From positions 496,001 to 560,000 of the forward strand of contig CM066923.1 in NCBI GenBank assembly GCA_033964015.1: 64,000 bases of DNA, read 5' to 3'. This DNA comes from Scolanthus callimorphus. Taxonomy: Eukaryota; Cnidaria; Anthozoa; Actiniaria; Edwardsiidae. This document shows positions 12,201 through 22,489 of this stretch, one piece after another (positions within the stretch are counted from its first letter, which is position 1; the number at the start of each line of letters is the position of its first letter). Position numbers and translations under genes: made by a program. The notes below the pieces were generated by a model, which was not told where the DNA came from, searched no databases, and saw only the letters and a program-made list of their open reading frames with translations.

Positions 12201-15200
12201 ATGAGTTTATAACTTACCCTGCTTTTCAGCTTGGCCAGTTTCCTTGTGAGTTCTCTCTTGTGCTTCCCGTTGATTGACAGCCTTGTCAATCTTTTGATCC
12301 ACGCGAGACCAGAACGATTCCACCAAGTGATCAACATAATCCCATCGAACATTTCTGCCCCATCAAGGGAGGGCTCGGGGTGACGTCATTGGATGTGCCA
12401 GGATCACGTGCTCTCTGTGACTGCGCATTAAGACTTCAAATAAACGACCAACAGAGACAGATTTAACGATATGTACCTGTATGTTTCTATTAATGCTGCT
12501 TCGTGAAATCATGTATCACGAACCATGCCTCATAGGAAAGTCGCTTTTATTTGAATTGAGAATCTAAATTGCACTGTAATGCATAGTAACTTTCAAGAAA
12601 AAAACTGACAAGTTTTTTTAAAACAGAGGTACTAGAAGCGTCTAGAGGTACTAGAATGTCATCTTAACATTTTAAAAGTAGTTAACAACATTCGCATCCG
12701 TGCTGTATTAGATCTAATCTACATCACTCGCGCCCGGGGGGGGGGGGGGGGGGGGGGGGGGGGTTCTCCAAGTGAGAGTGATAGGGGTGCTCGTCGGGAC
12801 ATCGGAAAATATACCCTAAAAAATACCAGGATATAAAAACTCCACCCCCTAAACAATACTTATAAAACAAAATGAAACCTAAAAACTACCAACAATAAAC
12901 CTTTTTGTTATTGTTTATTGTTTTTCATCTCAAAACAAGCTTAGTTTAGAGCTATAAATGAATAAAGAAAGAAAGAAAACGTTTTGCTTGGTTTGTGACC
13001 CTTTCATTCATTTGCGTACCCCCCAAAAATACCATTTATTAGTGAAAGCCACAATGTTTCTCCGATACCCCTAAAAAATACCTGAGAGTCGATTTTGACC
13101 CTAAAAATACGACGAGCACCCCTATCAGGTCGACATGTGAAGGAAACCCCCCACCCCCCCCCCCCCCCCCCCGGGCACTCGCGCCTGCGGCTCGTTTTGA
13201 AAATCTGATACAACAGGGCTGTCGCGCCTGCGGCTCGTTTTGAAAATCTGATACAACAGGCTGCTCATGCTGTAAACATAGATAGATAGATAATCTTTAT
13301 TTTATTTTCCCACGGACAATTCATCAGCTAAGAATTACAATATTATTTATATAAAAGAGAAACTATAACTACTATACTTTAATCCTAACTCCTAACTAGA
13401 TCTGTATGGCTACGGGCCTGTAACAGCCATTTCAGTGAGACAGGAGGAGAGAACATTCTGGACAAAAATGGGCAAATAAAGTTTGCTAAACCGCATATGT
13501 CTTTTACCTAAGCTCCCTACGGTTGAGCACTATTCGGCATTTAGAAATCGGACGATTGAACCATATATAAATATATTATATATAATAATTAAAAAGAATT
13601 CTATTATATAAAAATATATACAATTACATCGTTTTTCATGGCTCAGAAGTTTCCTTATAGTAATAAACTATAGTCTATAGTATACCTATAAGCGTGGAAA
13701 ATGTTCATTACTCTTTTGCACTCATAGTCGGGAGAAAAGTATCTTGAGCGGCGTGGCGAATGCCCGCACCTGAATACCATATAGTCCCTTTCTTATAGAA
13801 CGACACATAATCAAAGAAAAAGACCAATCACATTAGGCATATTCAAGTAATTTAGCTAATGTAATATCAGATTTTCATGATTTAATAAAGGGGCTATAGG
13901 CTCAGGTGGCCTATAGCCATTTAATCCCAAATAAGTCGTGGTGTATTAGTTCCCAGCGAACAGAGCTCAGGCTAGCCGCAGCATTCGTTTAACAATGTGG
14001 GCTAAGGCATAAAAGGTGATTATTACGACAGCCGACCATTAGGCTTATCGAGACATTACCATTTCAACCCGGGGGGGGACTCCCCATATTTTCAGACGGG
14101 GGTGCTCGTCCTATCCCTTAGGGTATAAAATTGACAGACGTGCTATCTCTTAGGGGGTTTAAAATCAGCCCTATCCCTTAGGGGAGTCTCAGACCAATCC
14201 TTGCCCAGAAATATATTGGTACTGACACCAGAACCGATATTTTCAAAGGAAACTTGGTTGAAAACCCTAAAATTTGCTATCTTTTAGGGGTAAATTCGGC
14301 GGTCGCCACGCCAAATTTGCTCTCTTTTAGGGGTAAATTTTCTGTTTGCCACACCCATTTTGCTATCTCTTAGGGTCAAAATCAATTTTCCGGACGAGCA
14401 CCCGTCTAAAATATTGGAGTCCCCCCCCCCCCGGGCATTTCAACCAGTTAGAATGTAATCTTTAGAACAGTTTAAAGTCGGGCGAATATGTAAAAAAACA
14501 TTTATAGGCGATCTCAATACCCATGAATGGGAGCGAGTAGTTGAGGAAATTCTACAAGTTCTAGAGGGTAAGTCCGCGAAATCTGAGCCATATCGAAAAT
14601 ACTGGCTGCTTGTGCACGTCCGAGCAATCATTTCCCGGTGTTTCGAACTCTCGATGAGTTAAAAAATTTGAAGGAGGAACTCTCGAAACCTCGTCAAGAG
14701 AGAGATTTGACGATTATTAAATAAAAAAATATGACGCTCCACCAAAATGTGCGGTCTCAATTCTCCAAATCTCAGTTTAGAAGATTTAACAAAAATGAAT
14801 AAGCATTCTAGAGACAAGTAGTAGGTCCCACATTATAGAGCAGCCGGGAATGACACCTTCAACGTAAGAGCGGAAAACACTTGGGCCGAAATATTATGAT
14901 TACTTTTGTTGAATTGCTAAAACAGAAGATCCGACAAAAAGCAGGGATATCCGAATTTCTGGCTTACTATGCAGCACCTTTTATTCAAAATGTTTTATAA
15001 TTAATTAAACAAACGGTTGCAATTGAGGTACCCTCGCATATGAAATGTCAAATAAGGACAGAACAGTCATGCTCACCCTTCATCGACACAACTTAAGAGC
15101 TTCGAAGTAGATCTCTCACTGTTATCTGATTGCTAGAAAATGCAAAATCACTTTCGTTTATCCCACGATGCAACAAAAGATCAAAAGACTGAAGATTACA

Positions 15201-15252
15201 TTCAAAACAACACCTACCTTTCGTGCTTGCCCTCCAAGATACCCTTAGACAT
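6276..15252 (-). CDS. Unrecognised multi-exon gene
   Basis: Four short exons join in phase. Exon 1 is 15218-15252, with the ATG at 15252 and donor GTAGGT. Exon 2 is 12218-12354, with donor GTAAGT. Exon 3 is 9420-9472, with acceptor TTTCTTTTCAG and donor GTGAGT. Exon 4 is 6276-6329, with acceptor TTCTTTCAG and donor GTACGG. Together they give 93 residues with no stop. The product begins MSKGILEGKHE. Exon 2 is a charged, helical-looking segment with VRWDYVDHLVESFW and a Lys/Glu/Gln-rich tail. Exons 3 and 4 add a basic stretch (KLTRRLK) and LVAAGKQLFMDALE. The 3' end is not resolved; 340-486 is one candidate. I see no signal peptide or membrane segment and do not recognise the family. Introns are full of MITEs. 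The splice chain is an inference from signals and phase. Confidence 0.5.
6662..7259. mobile_element. MITE with AGGGACTGGTC ends
   Basis: About 600 bp with inverted ends AGGGACTGGTC and GACCAGTCCCT. Inside these lie G-rich and C-rich inverted blocks (GGGAGGGCTGGTG and complement) and repeated GGGAGGGTC-like motifs. No clear target duplication and no coding sequence. It may be related in design to the G/C-tract MITEs elsewhere in the window. Confidence 0.6.
7260..9419. other. Gene-free stretch, probably intronic
   Basis: Lies between exons 3 and 4 of the unrecognised gene. Several 60-130-residue open frames occur, but none shows splice signals, codon structure or a familiar domain. A GGCGGGGGGTTACTCCC motif near 8646 resembles an isolated end of a G/C-tract MITE. 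Confidence 0.4.
9473..11352. other. Gene-free intronic stretch
   Basis: AT-rich sequence between exons 2 and 3 of the unrecognised gene. It holds GCGCGC-containing short inverted repeats near 10335-10430 and a triple AAGCTTATTTTCT repeat near 10982-11030. No exon is supported. Confidence 0.4.
11353..11488 (+). repeat. Dispersed repeat with TGACGTCA site, copy 1
   Basis: About 136 bp nearly identical in the same orientation to 51893-52024. The shared core includes GCGCCCTTTGTTCTGTGAAC and CCAATCGATCTCTGG. The halves are loosely palindromic (TGCCAACC and GGTTGGTACA). It carries the cAMP-response-type palindrome TGACGTCA. Probably a small non-autonomous transposon. Confidence 0.75.
11899..12104. 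mobile_element. Near-perfect foldback element, 9-bp duplication
   Basis: A 206-bp near-perfect palindrome starting TAGCCTGCTAGCAGGCG and ending with its complement, flanked by a perfect 9-bp duplication ACAAAACCT (11890-11898 and 12105-12113). Each arm carries CCAAGATGGCG or its complement, which matches the YY1-type core AAGATGGCG. It could fold into one long hairpin. It is non-coding although several frames stay open through it. Confidence 0.88.
12735..13175. mobile_element. G/C-tract MITE, 10-bp duplication
   Basis: About 440 bp bounded by a run of roughly 28 G on the left and a C-rich run of about 20 on the right. Just inside are inverted GGGGTGCTCGTCG and CGACGAGCACCCC. It is flanked by a perfect 10-bp duplication CACTCGCGCC (12725-12734, 13176-13185). 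The interior repeats CCCTAAAAAATACC-type motifs. No coding sequence. Shares its design with 14070-14435 and 48123-48512. Confidence 0.88.
13180..13262 (+). repeat. 42-44-bp tandem duplication
   Basis: The unit TCGCGCCTGCGGCTCG plus TTTTGAAAATCTGATACAAC occurs twice in a row directly beside the right target duplication of the preceding MITE. One unit overlaps that duplication. Confidence 0.85.
13279..13560 (-). mobile_element. LINE 3' tail, minus strand
   Basis: On the minus strand this reads as a retroelement 3' end: a CCCGTAGCCATAC-type trailer, then AATAAAATAAAGATTATC and a (TATC)n tail at 13279-13292. A comparable tail lies beside the LINE remnant at 16560-17155. No open reading frame remains. 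Confidence 0.45.
14070..14435. mobile_element. G/C-tract MITE, 10-bp duplication
   Basis: About 366 bp running from a G8 end (GGGGACTCCCCATATTTTC) to a C-rich inverted end, with inverted GGGTGCTCGTCC and GGACGAGCACCC. It is flanked by a perfect 10-bp duplication CATTTCAACC (14060-14069, 14436-14445). The interior contains six or more copies of CTATC(C/T)(C/T)TTAGGG. It is very similar to 48123-48512. Confidence 0.9.
14459..14724 (+). pseudogene. Decayed coding fragment, unassigned
   Basis: A 65-codon open frame begins directly after a TAA, with no ATG. It encodes an amphipathic, protein-like segment with DLNTHEWERVVEEILQVLEG and YRKYWLLVHVRAIISR. Just after that motif, a one-base shift would extend it into a second frame containing LDELKNLKEELSKPRQERD, ending at TAA 14722-14724. 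An AATAAA overlaps that stop. This looks like the last exon of a gene or processed copy with a frameshift. The family is unknown. The MITE at 14070-14435 inserted immediately upstream. Confidence 0.35.
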
Positions 15253-16223
15253 CTGAGTGTGGGCCCGTATGTCTTAGTTTTCTCATCTCTGAACAGTGGA
15301 ATTCGTGCTCTTTTGACTTTTAGTGTGTAGGTCTTGCCAATTATATTTGCAGAAAACACAAAACAATCTGTAGATGAGCAAGGCGTGTTTTCCTTGGCGG
15401 TGTTGGCACCAGTCGTGTTTTATAAACAATGTAAGTCTTTGCCTTGTTTTAGAAGGAGAGCTAGTGATATCACAGTTTTAATTAAAACGATTAGCCATTT
15501 CTTGGTTTAAAGGGAGGGAGCGCTTTTCTAAATTTTGATACATGAAAATATTATCAGCCAGTCTCCTTTTAAGGTTTAATATTTAATATTTAAAAATATT
15601 ACGACGTTTAGAAACGTGTTTCGTACAAGAATTCACAAACGTGTTGAAACTTTACGAACGGCGCCTCAAACTTCGCACATGGGCGAGCAAACGGTGAAGT
15701 TCAACTGTCAAAAGTTTGAAGGTTCACGTGTCGACAGAACATGTTTTTCTCGCGAGTGGGGACGGTTATAAAATGCAATCGATTATATTATCCTATCTTA
15801 TCTTTGAACTCATTATCTTTATGTCACAGCAAAAAAGTTATTTCTTTATAACGTCTTCCGAACATCTGGGAGACAGACAAATGATATATCGAGAAACCAA
15901 TATAACTAACTATGTTTTTTTGGCAAAACTAAATATAACATAAATATAAAACAAATAACACTAGGATTGTGTCGTTGACATCAAAAGCCCAGAAATGATC
16001 GCCCCAAGCTGCGAATTTTGATTGAACATAGACGCGCAAACAAGAGGTTAATGGGCTTCGATTTGAACAATTGGTGTAGGATGGTGTAGACACTAACACT
16101 TTTAAAAAGAGGTTGCTTTCGGAATTGAGCATAAGGCCATGAGTCAGCTATAGAAAACAATACAAGGTGTGCGACCAAACAAGGTTTATCAATCACCTCT
16201 TACCCAAACTGCCAAATCAACGT
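15253..16223. other. No gene seen
   Basis: Upstream of exon 1 of the unrecognised gene. It presumably holds that gene's promoter and 5' exon, but I see no TATA-type or other decisive element. The frames at 15716-16196 are not supported. Confidence 0.35.
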
Positions 16224-16350
16224 CTAGACTTATATAGGTATATCATAATAGCATAGGTATATATGAATAAGCATATCACATAGGCATATAATAGGTATAT
16301 TATATAGGTATAACATATAGGAATATCATATAGGCATGACATATAGGTAT
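16224..16350 (+). repeat. TATAGGTAT-type minisatellite, short block
   Basis: Irregular repeats of ATAGGTATATCATA and ATAGGCATA motifs. They match the sequence style of the long array at 17564-18125. The two blocks lie on either side of the transposon at 16403-17493 and may once have been one array. Confidence 0.75.
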
Positions 16351-16559
16351 AGTACCATTTAGTCACTCGCATACTATCACGAATCCTGCAATCTGATTGT
16401 TCCGCTACTCACTATCTATCGTGACGTATTAGTCAAATCACACTAGTGGAATATTGTCAATGCTGCGTTCTGATTGGTTGAGCTACTAGTAGGCTCAATA
16501 AGGTATATACTGCCTCCAGCAGCTTCTTCAAGTTTTAATATAGATACGGCATCCCTGGA

Positions 16560-17155
16560 AAGCAGGTGTTTATTTTTATTATTAGATAGATGAAGATAGA
16601 TAGATAGCTTAATTCGATAAAACGTTGCAGTTATAAAACTGAATTGCGTTATATACATAATAAAATTATAAAAATATATGGCTTTACAAATAATTATATA
16701 TATAAAAATGGATAAAAATACTTAATATAATGACAATAGTATTATTTAAATATATTTAAATTTACTTAATCTATTAACTAAGTTAAAAACTGTGGATTTC
16801 CTGATTCTTTATTCCCGACTCTCACTTCGACATGGCGTTAATGAAAGAGCGCTTGAAACGTTCCGTTTTGGCACGTGGCAAATTATAAGTCCTTTTACGC
16901 CTTAGATTATAGTCCGAATTGTGTCTAGGTGGCAGCAGATGATGTAGCTTGTGTTCAGGGTTGGACGCGATAGAATCGAATAATTGCCTACATAATTCGT
17001 TACGTCTATCTTTAAGCGTGGCAGGCCTAGGCTCCCAAGGCAGTCCTGATATGACATGTCCGGTGATATAATAGAAAGTACTCTCTTTTGGATTCGTTCA
17101 ATATCCTCGCAGAGATAAGCGGGGAGCGCATGATGGAAGACAGGAGCGCAGTATT
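16560..17155 (-). pseudogene. LINE reverse-transcriptase C-terminal remnant
   Basis: On the minus strand, 17155 down to 16822 encodes the typical end of a non-LTR retrotransposon polymerase. It shows YCAPVFHHALPAYLCEDIE and then RIQKRVLSII. After a one-base frameshift come LKDRRNELCRQLF and a basic tail ending MSK plus stop. The 3' trailer and a (TCTA)n-like tail reach about 16588. The element is 5'-truncated and inactive. It lies inside the inverted-repeat transposon at 16429-17478. Confidence 0.8.
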
Positions 17156-17310
17156 ATTTTTTATTATTTATTATTTTTCTTATAGTAGATTTTATAATAT
17201 ATATAGATAGTTAGAATATTTTTTTATAATATATATCGTAATAGCTTATGTAATTCATTTAAATCCTGAGGGAACTTGTACCGTGTATAAATAAAGGTTA
17301 CTACTACTAG
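17156..17310 (+). mobile_element. LINE 3' tail, plus strand
   Basis: An AT-rich trailer with AATAAA followed by (TAC)n at 17300-17310, the form of a CR1/L2-like retroelement 3' end. It abuts the minus-strand LINE remnant, suggesting two retroelement pieces in one transposon copy. Confidence 0.45.
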
Positions 17311-17563
17311 CCTACTAGTAGCGCAAACTGTCGGATTGAAAGCCAGAAAATGGAAAATGACCAGACCAGAAATATTTTTTGGCTATACAAATTGGCTTAC
17401 TAGTGTGATTTGACTAAAACAATTATTCCTCTCGCCCTCATGGCCTCTGAGTTCGGCCTAAAGGAATAATTGTTAAATAGATAGTGAGTAGCGAAAAAGC
17501 TACCGTAAAGACTCAAAACCATATTATATGAATAGGCATATCACATAGGCATATATAATAGGT

Positions 17564-18125
17564 ATATCATATAGGTATCATAACATGTAGGTATAACATG
17601 TAGGTATATCATATAGGTATCATAACATGTAGGTATAACATGTAGGTATATCATATAGGTATCATAACATGTAGGTATAACATGTAGGTATATCATATAG
17701 GTATCATAACATGTAGGTATAACATGTAGGTATATCATATAGGTATCATAACATGTAGGTATAACATGTAGGTATATCATATAGGTATCATAACATGTAG
17801 GTATAACATGTAGGTATATCATATAGGTATCATAACATGTAGGTATAACATGTAGGTATATCATATAGGTATCATAACATGTAGGTATAACATGTAGGTA
17901 TATCATATAGGTATCATAACATGTAGGTATAACATGTAGGTATATCATATAGGTATCATAACATGTAGGTATAACATGTAGGTATATCATATTTAGGTAT
18001 CATAACATGTAGGTATCATGTAGGTATATCATATAGGTATCATAACATGTAGGTATAACATGTAGGTAATCATATAGGTATCATAACATGTAGTATAACA
18101 TGTAGGTATATCATATAGGTATATA
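17564..18125 (+). repeat. 42-bp minisatellite array
   Basis: About 13 units of 42 bp built from ATAGGTATCATAACATGTAG and GTATAACATGTAGGTATATC. Central units are almost identical, and the last few carry one-base deletions. The 149-codon minus-strand frame across it is a by-product of a period divisible by three and is not a gene. Confidence 0.95.
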
Positions 18126-18664
18126 GATATATCACAGCATATAGGTGTATTTAGTCTTAGAAAATAAAAAGGAACAGTGAAACTGGCATTATATAGGCAT
18201 TCTTACGTAAGATTGATGGCTTTCGCTATCATATATGTTCGAAAACTGTTCAGCCTGGTAAGAAATCAAAAATGTCATTTCACAATCCAATTCCATCCGC
18301 TCGATAGCACATGAAAATACTCCAAATTTATACTCATCTATACAGCTGAAAGGTTATTAACAAACCTAGACGATTATTTACTTCATTCATGTGAGTCTGG
18401 CTGCATTTAAGCCACCTAAATTAACCCTAAAATCGCCGTGTAAAATCGTGACGTGCCCCTTTAAGGCAAATGTAAAAATAAGCTAGTTAAATAAGAAAAT
18501 ATCATAGATATATATAAACTGTAGATAATTAAGGCAAGCGCGTGTGAAATAAATACTAAATTTCTTAGAGTGGCTTTCAATAGATACTTACCAAATAGGC
18601 GCTACTATACACTGCGGAAGTCATTTTTATTGTACTTTGTAATTATGACTAGTAGACACTATTA

Positions 18665-18899
18665 AAGGGGCACTCGCACGCTTGCCTGACAAGCAAATAA
18701 TTCAAATCGCAATCCAATTCCATCCTCTTGATAGTAGATAAGAACACTATAGATTTGTATTGATTTAACAGTTAAAAGGTCATTTAACAAACCTGGACTG
18801 TTATTTTGGTTATTCCGGTAAACTTAAATGTATGTTTGGTGATTAGAATTAGACTTATTTTGTGACAGGTTGTACAAACACTGCGTGTCAGTGCCCCTT
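18665..18899. mobile_element. MITE with AAGGGGCACT ends, TA duplication
   Basis: A 235-bp element with inverted ends AAGGGGCACTCGCACGC and GCGTGTCAGTGCCCCTT, flanked by TA on both sides, as for Tc1/mariner-type transposition. A diverged relative ending GTGCCCCTTTAAGG occupies roughly 18270-18465; both contain CAATCCAATTCCATCC. Confidence 0.75.
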
Positions 18900-20226
18900 T
18901 AAACACTGACTATTAGTTTTTGTTTCACAGCCGGATGAAAACCGCTCTATTCAAGGTTCTATACAGTTCTATATAGAACCTTCAATAACAAATCATAGAG
19001 ATATGTATTAGTACTAGAGGTTTCGGGAGGGTTTGTTGACACGTGCTGCCAGTCCCTGTCATGTTTATATGCTGTAAGTAGGAATATGGAGTTATCTAGT
19101 ACGGACTGTTGTTAAAGCCAGAGGAGGCACTTCCATTTCAAGGAGCCTGAAACCTTTTAGTATGATATAGGATAGACTTTAGAGCACAGACGAGAAAACA
19201 TTAAATGCTATAAGCGAATGTTATCACAGATGTACTTTGTTCGAGCGAGCGCAGCGAGCGAGAGCAACTCTAATTTTGTACCGCAGTTTGCAAATGTACC
19301 GTATTCACGAGTTCACCAATATCACTCACTCTCGTACCCAGAGCTCCCCAGCCCGTCTGCTTCTCGCAGAGGAGCCTCTGGGGACATCCATTCGAGGGCC
19401 GTTGCTGATTGGTTGATTTCGAGCGTTGGAGCATGCGCTGAAAGGTCCTTCTCTCAGCAGCTCTATATTAAATCTCGCGCATGCGTCAGTGGCTGTCACC
19501 AGAGCCTCCCCGCGAGGTTTCGAGGGTTCGAGAATGCAATATCACTCTGTGATTCTCGCGCATGCGCAGTACGAATATAGAACGTGAGGGGAATAGATTT
19601 TGGATTGGCGGCAACATGCTACAGGATACCCGTTTCTTTTGCAAGTAGACTAGCCATTGTGGAAGGAAGCGTGTTTTGCTCGCTCTTTCACAACACTCAA
19701 CAGAAGTGAAGCACCGCGTTCGTGGAATTTAGAGATTATCTTTTGCTCTATTCTTGAAAGGTAACTCAGCTTCAAAGCATGTTATTCACTGGTATGAATG
19801 AGATCATTTTCACAGCAGATTTATCGACGTCTAAAACGATAGTGGCCATCGAACACAACACGTTTGATTTTGCAAAACAAAATACCAAATCCCTGTTGCT
19901 AAATGACCGGCAGTTTTCTGTTGTTTTCCATTGACTATTTACCACGTAAATAAACCTGACATTGGTGCAAGGTCATTATACTGTCCTGTAGTACCAATGA
20001 GCAAGCCAATGAGCTAGCTTTTTCAAAATCAAAGGTGTAGTATTTTCAATGGTAGTGTCAGTTGACAATGTTGTGTCCTTTGATTTGAAAGTTGTGATGA
20101 CCACTCCTGTTGATATGACTATAAAATATGGGCTCCAGTACCTCCATCCAATGCCCTTACTTTTCATCTTCAACGCACTAATGGTCAAGTGAGATAACTC
20201 CGAGGGAAAAACAGAGAAGAGTTTTA

Positions 20227-20720
20227 AAGTGCCACTAAAGGCAGAAGTTGACTACATTTCATCAAAAAGATCCATTATCCAAGGGAACAGTAGCGAAACA
20301 AAAATGTGCTTTACGCGCGCCGTTAATATTTTATTGATTTTGAATACTTTCGATTGGCGTTTTTTTTTCGTTCAACTATGCGCGATGCATCTTGGGGGAG
20401 AAGTTCCTCAGAACAATGGTTCCTATGACGCATGAAGAAGACATAGAAAATACAACAAATAAGGTCTTTGTTCTTCTTTCATTGTCTTCTTCGTGGTCTT
20501 TGTTCTACTTTCTGTCTTCTTCATGCGTCACAGGAATCATTGTTCACCCCACAGGATGCAGAAACGCATAGTTGAACGAAAAAAAATCGCCAATCGGAAA
20601 TATTCAAAAATCTAAAAAATATTAACGGCGCGCGGTAAACACATTTTTCTTTCGTTACTGTTCCTTTGGATAATGGATCTTTTGATGAAATGTAGTTGAC
20701 TTCTGCCTTTAGTGGCACTT
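20227..20720. mobile_element. Large foldback MITE, TA duplication
   Basis: Two inverted arms of about 205 bp (AAGTGCCACTAAAGGCAGAA... and complement) are separated by about 80 bp, with TA at both flanks. The arms have diverged by small indels. Open frames in both arms (starting MPLKAEV) are mirror images of the same repeat, not genes. It lies in the presumed 5' region of the GPCR at 20929. Confidence 0.9.
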
Positions 20721-20928
20721 TAAGACAAAGCCAGGTTGTGACCGCTTATTTATTGGCTCGAATGATGAAGTACATCATGTGGAGCTTAGCGGAAGTTGTC
20801 AAAACCTGGTGAAATGTTTTAACGCCTTTTTTGTCTTCATTTCAGGTTTGCGATCGAGTAACTATTTTCAGGTAACCTGCAGTTGTCGCTCTTGGGCGAT
20901 ATCTTTCTGAAGACAACAGCATTCAAAG

Positions 20929-21739
20929 ATGTCTGGAATTTTCAACAATACAACACTGTCGCAAATACAAGGTTGTTCAGCAAACGAAACCGATTCGTAT
21001 GGCCTTAAGCTGTTCAAGACAGTCCTCTTCTGCGTTACCATGCTCATCGCCTTATTTGGAAACGTGGCAATAATAACTATAGTGTCCATAAAACGTGACT
21101 TGCGGCACGCCACAAATGTATTCATAGCAAACATGGCCATGTCCGACTCCTTGGCAGCCTTTGTAACGATGCCGAGACTTCTGGTAGAGCTGTACATTGG
21201 TGATCAGCGCTGGTTGATTGGAGGAACTCTGGGCTCACTCACTTGTAAACTTGTTCTGTTCTTACAAGATATCTCCATATTCAGAATATATTTCTCGGGG
21301 TTGTTCTAGTGGTGGTTTTATCTGTACCTTTAGTTACCATGGTAACGCTGTACACATCTCTGACCATATCAATCATTCGGCAGTCCTTCCTGGTAAGGCG
21401 CTCATCCGGGGTAGACAGACAGAGGCGTAAGGAGGATATTCGAGTTGTTGTCAAGGTTGTGATTATCCTTGTGGTTTTCCTGTGCAGTATTCTTCCACTG
21501 TCGATACTTGGAATATTCATGTCTTGCGTGTGGGACTGGAAGTTGCCCTGTAACGCTTGGGGTTTGCTTTCGCAGCAAGTTTTGTTTATTTGTCGAACAG
21601 TGCTATTAATCCTTGTCTCTGTATCGCCTTGAACCAAAGCTTCTACCACAGCATGAAAAGCATAATTGCAAAGGCAAGGGAAAGAACCAAGAAGTTAAAT
21701 ATCCAATGGCATTACCCTCGTCAAAGGGTGATGAATTGA
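20929..21739 (+). pseudogene. Broken class A GPCR, neuropeptide-receptor type
   Basis: The first frame (ATG 20929) encodes a short N-terminus with an NTT glycosylation site, TM1 with the GN signature (about residues 44-45), TM2 with NMAMSD, and the start of TM3 with its conserved Cys (CKLVLFLQDI). A deletion junction near 21275-21290 then joins this to TM5 in another frame. The end of TM3, the DRY region, TM4 and loop 2, roughly 80 residues, are missing. TM5 and TM6 follow in that frame. A second shift near 21557 is needed to read TM7 (YLSNSAINPCLC) and the tail to TGA 21739. The 5' side shows an acceptor (CTTCATTTCAG, ending about 20846), so an untranslated first exon is likely. Assembly error could explain the one-base shift but hardly the internal deletion. 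Confidence 0.82.
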
Positions 21740-22450
21740 CAGCCATGGTGCTTGTAAAGGCTTGAGTTTAATAAAACGTTTATAGGTAGAGACATGGAGT
21801 TATACCTTATGGTTACCTTATATCAAAAGACGATGAATTGACAGCCATGGTGCCTGTGAAGGCTTGAGTTTAATAAAACGTTTATAGGTAGAGACATGGA
21901 GTTATACCTTATGTTTACCTTATATCAAAGGACGATTAATTGACAGCCATGGTGCCTGTGAAGGTTTGAGTTTAATAAAACGTTTATAGGTAGAGACATG
22001 GAGTTATACCTTATGTTTACCTCATATCAAAGGACGATTAATTGACAGCCATGGTGCCTGTGAAGGCTTGAGTTTAATAAAACGTTTATAGGTAGAGACA
22101 TGGAGTTATACCTTATGTTTACCTTATATCAAAGGACGATTATTGACTAGGTTTCATTGATTAAACCTTATGCCTTATGGTTACCTTATATCAAAGGACG
22201 ATTAATTGACAGCCATGGTGCTTGTGAAGGCTTGAGTTTAAAAAAACGTTTATAGGTAGAGACATGGAGTTATACCTTATGTTTACCTTATATCAAATGA
22301 CGATTAATTGACAGCCATGGTGCTTGTGAAGGCTTGAGTTTAATAAAACGTTTATAGGTAGAGAGTTATACCTTATGTTTACCTTATATCAAAGGACGAT
22401 TAATTGACAGCCATGGTGCCTGTAAAGGCTTTTTTATAGGTAGAGACATG
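21730..22450 (+). repeat. 102-bp tandem array carrying AATAAA
   Basis: About seven units of 102 bp start near GACAGCCATGGTGC at 21738, 21840, 21942, 22044, 22208, 22309 and 22406. One intermediate unit is internally deleted. Most units contain TTTAATAAAACG, a poly(A) signal core. The array begins at the stop codon of the GPCR remnant, so the founding unit seems to be that gene's 3' end. Confidence 0.92.
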
Positions 22451-22489
22451 GAGTTATACCTTATGTTAACCTTAAATGAAGTTTTATCC

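Larger units (their letters stand above)
16429..17478 (+). mobile_element. Inverted-repeat transposon split by LINE insertions
   Basis: It shares its left part (AGTCAAATCACACTAGTGG, then CTGCGTTCTGATTGGTTGAG) and right part (CTAGTGTGATTTGACTAA, AACAATTATTCC...GGAATAATTGTT) with the intact copy at 56464-56760. Here the middle is interrupted at about 16500-17310 by retroelement sequence. An outer 17-bp inverted pair (CGCTACTCACTATCTAT at 16403, complement at 17477) suggests the true ends lie slightly outside. Confidence 0.75.

Noticed and set aside
11767..12212. Overlapping Arg-rich frames on both strands
   Set aside because: They run through a 206-bp palindrome; both strands read alike, so there is no coding signal.
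17541..17990. 149-codon minus-strand open frame
   Set aside because: It is the 42-bp minisatellite read in a stop-free frame (14-residue period), not a gene.
20229..20718. Mirror-image frames starting MPLKAEV
   Set aside because: They are the two arms of a foldback MITE.
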